Shown here one piece after another: positions 6,090-6,792 of a stretch of 6,792 nucleotides of DNA. The stretch is taken from contig CADFQU010000051.1 in the NCBI GenBank assembly GCA_902836505.1, positions 1 to 6,792 of the forward strand, read 5' to 3'. The notes under the pieces were generated by a model, which was not told the DNA's origin, made no database searches, and saw nothing but the letters and a program-made list of their open reading frames with translations. Both the position numbers and the translations under genes were made by a program. The stretch comes from Streptococcaceae bacterium (GTDB taxonomy: Bacteria > Bacillota > Bacilli > Lactobacillales > Streptococcaceae). Every line of letters begins with the position of its first letter. Positions within the stretch are counted from its first letter, which is position 1.

Positions 6090-6792
<703 letters not shown>

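Overview
The window is a stretch of low-to-mid GC chromosome from a Firmicute. It is almost certainly from a Streptococcus of the oral mitis/sanguinis type. The evidence is the GrpE and DnaK protein sequences, the hrcA-grpE-dnaK order with CIRCE operators, and an ACT-domain/DUF711 gene pair next to a histidine-phosphatase gene, as I remember it from pneumococcus. I cannot assign a species from sequence alone. All supported genes are on the + strand, and nothing looks like a mobile element, CRISPR array or prophage.

Layout. Bases 1-50 hold the terminator of an upstream gene. An extended -10 promoter (about 99-107) then drives a two-gene unit: a small ACT-domain protein (138-404) and a DUF711/UPF0210 protein of unknown function (423-1760), closed by a hairpin terminator (1767-1798). 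A second extended -10 promoter (1862-1870) starts a three-gene unit. It contains two tandem paralogous histidine phosphatases (1894-2610 and 2652-3350, about 62% identical by hand count) and, overlapping the second by 8 bases, a membrane-anchored VanY/LdcB-type cell-wall carboxypeptidase (3343-4116).

The class I heat-shock operon follows. Its control region (4153-4262) has a perfect CIRCE, a 10-base direct repeat around the -35 box, a TTGACT-16-TATAAT promoter and a second CIRCE at the transcript start. The genes are hrcA (repressor, 4284-5318), grpE (nucleotide exchange factor, best start TTG at 5343) and the first 234 codons of dnaK (from 6090, running off the window). HrcA represses its own operon through CIRCE, and GrpE recycles ADP on DnaK.

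Three things stand out. First, dnaK carries an in-frame TGA at codon 32, where Hsp70 proteins have the Gly of the NPEGNRTTPS motif; the downstream frame is otherwise intact. Second, the 222-base grpE-dnaK gap contains an RNA-like nested fold (5937-6046) closed by a 10-bp stem. Third, the upstream CIRCE is also a near-ideal intrinsic terminator, so one element may both bind HrcA and end the preceding operon.
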